A stretch of 6,360 nucleotides of DNA from Acidobacteriota bacterium (GTDB lineage: Bacteria; Acidobacteriota; Vicinamibacteria; Vicinamibacterales; 2-12-FULL-66-21): positions 1 through 6,360 of the forward strand of contig JABFWM010000674.1 of the NCBI GenBank assembly GCA_013362195.1, in the 5' to 3' direction. How positions within the stretch are numbered: the stretch's first letter is position 1; each line of letters opens with the position of its first letter. A model generated the notes under the pieces. The model saw nothing but the letters and a program-made list of their open reading frames with translations, was not told the DNA's origin and did not search any database. Shown one piece after another: positions 5,840 to 6,360 of the stretch. Position numbers and translations under genes: made by a program.

Positions 5840-6029
5840 TCCCAAGGCGCACCGGCGCGTCCCCGCCGCACCGGAACCGTCGCCGCCGCTGACGCCTTCG
5901 TAATCGCGACGACGAACCCGTCGTTCCCCACGCGTCTCGCCAGGTCCCGCACCGCATCGAAACAGGTGAATCGCGCATGGCATGGCGGTTGCCCGTGCGG
6001 CATGGGCCCTCTGTTTGTCCGTGGGCCGC

Positions 6030-6034
6030 AGGAG
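6030..6034 (+). promoter_or_regulatory. Shine-Dalgarno site (AGGAG) choosing the GTG start at 6041
   Basis: AGGAG lies six bases before GTG 6041. An in-frame ATG at 6002 would add 13 residues (MGPLFVRGPQEHP) but lacks a comparable ribosome site, so the GTG is preferred. Confidence 0.6.
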
Positions 6035-6040
6035 CATCCA

Positions 6041-6360
6041 GTGAAGCGCTGTCCGACATGCGGGCGTGAAGTCAACGATACGGCGGCGGTGTGCGACGCG
6101 TGCGAAGCGTGGGCCGCATCGCTTGTCGATCCCGTGCCCGCCGACGCCGGCGCCGACGCTCAAATCGGCCACGATACGCTCATCGGCAACGGCGCGCCGG
6201 CCGCAAGTGAGACGCCGCTCGCCTCGGTACCTGGCGCCGGCGCACCGTCCACGCGGCCGTCGAACAGTGCCGCCCCGTCGACCGCCGAACATGCCGCCCG
6301 CCGTCGGGAGATGACGCTGGCCGCGGTCGCGGTGGTCGGTGTCGGCGTCGTCGCGGCGGC
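6041..6360 (+). CDS. Zinc-ribbon protein with a membrane segment, N-terminal part; 3' end outside the window
   Basis: An open frame without stop runs to the window edge (106 full codons). It begins MKRCPTCGREVNDTAAVCDACEAW: Cys4, Cys7, Cys18 and Cys21 form a C-x2-C-x10-C-x2-C zinc ribbon of the short rubredoxin-knuckle type common at the start of bacterial membrane-anchored proteins. Residues 27-85 are a low-complexity linker rich in Ala, Pro, Ser, Gly and Asp, likely disordered. A short basic stretch (AARRRE, 85-90) precedes a hydrophobic Ala/Val run from residue 92 that looks like the first membrane helix and is cut by the window end. This suggests a cytoplasmic zinc ribbon tethered to the membrane, with the rest of the protein (possibly extracytoplasmic) unseen. 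The GTG start is supported by AGGAG upstream and by the position of the first Cys pair, which in this architecture is usually within the first ten residues. The function is unknown. Confidence 0.8.
   Translation, partial: MKRCPTCGREVNDTAAVCDACEAWAASLVDPVPADAGADAQIGHDTLIGNGAPAASETPLASVPGAGAPSTRPSNSAAPSTAEHAARRREMTLAAVAVVGVGVVAA

Noticed and set aside
5824..6075. A minus-strand open frame of up to 83 codons ending in an ATGA overlap with the start of the small membrane protein, with a protein-like stretch (FDAVRDLARRVGNDGFVVAITK).
   Set aside because: The GC content at third codon positions looks no higher than at the other positions, unlike the confident genes here. There is no ribosome site at its possible starts and no recognised family. 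It would also overlap the SD and start of the zinc-ribbon gene. The ATGA overlap is probably coincidence.

Overview
This is a high-GC stretch (roughly two thirds G+C by eye, not counted) of a bacterial chromosome. It is densely packed with genes on both strands and has no sign of phage, transposon, CRISPR or stable RNA genes. The gene styles suggest an uncultured soil-type bacterium: a PqqL-like M16 peptidase, a DUF4242 protein, a DinB-type fragment, and start codons sitting directly behind -10-like boxes. I would guess Acidobacteriota (Vicinamibacteria-like), but nothing here proves the phylum.

Layout, left to right. Positions 1-1278 (+) hold the C-terminal half of a long M16 zinc-peptidase-family protein that begins before the window. 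Convergent to it is mutM (1329-2147, -), the formamidopyrimidine-DNA glycosylase of oxidative base repair. Just upstream of mutM on the same strand is a remnant of a DinB-family gene (2169-2402, -) that keeps only its C-terminal part and has no usable start. Its missing 5' end is replaced by a class I SAM-dependent methyltransferase reading the other way (2420-3193, +). A DUF4242 small protein (3253-3525, +) follows with its own Shine-Dalgarno sequence.

The most interesting block is 3587-5576 (+). An extended -10 promoter leads directly into a leaderless-looking, minimal SET-domain protein (3602-4009). Next come a second class I methyltransferase (4019-4774), whose ribosome site overlaps the SET stop codon, and a classical short-chain dehydrogenase (4803-5576). 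The three are tightly spaced and probably co-transcribed, giving a putative unit of two unrelated methyltransferase folds plus an oxidoreductase. Substrates cannot be read from the sequence.

The right end holds a small two-helix membrane protein (5615-5827, -) with a -10-like box immediately before its start. Divergent from it is the beginning of a zinc-ribbon protein with a low-complexity linker and a first membrane helix (6041 to the window end, +).

No single feature is clearly an undescribed system. The points most worth following are the SET/methyltransferase/SDR cluster, the DinB remnant at the methyltransferase boundary, and the recurring leaderless promoter layout.
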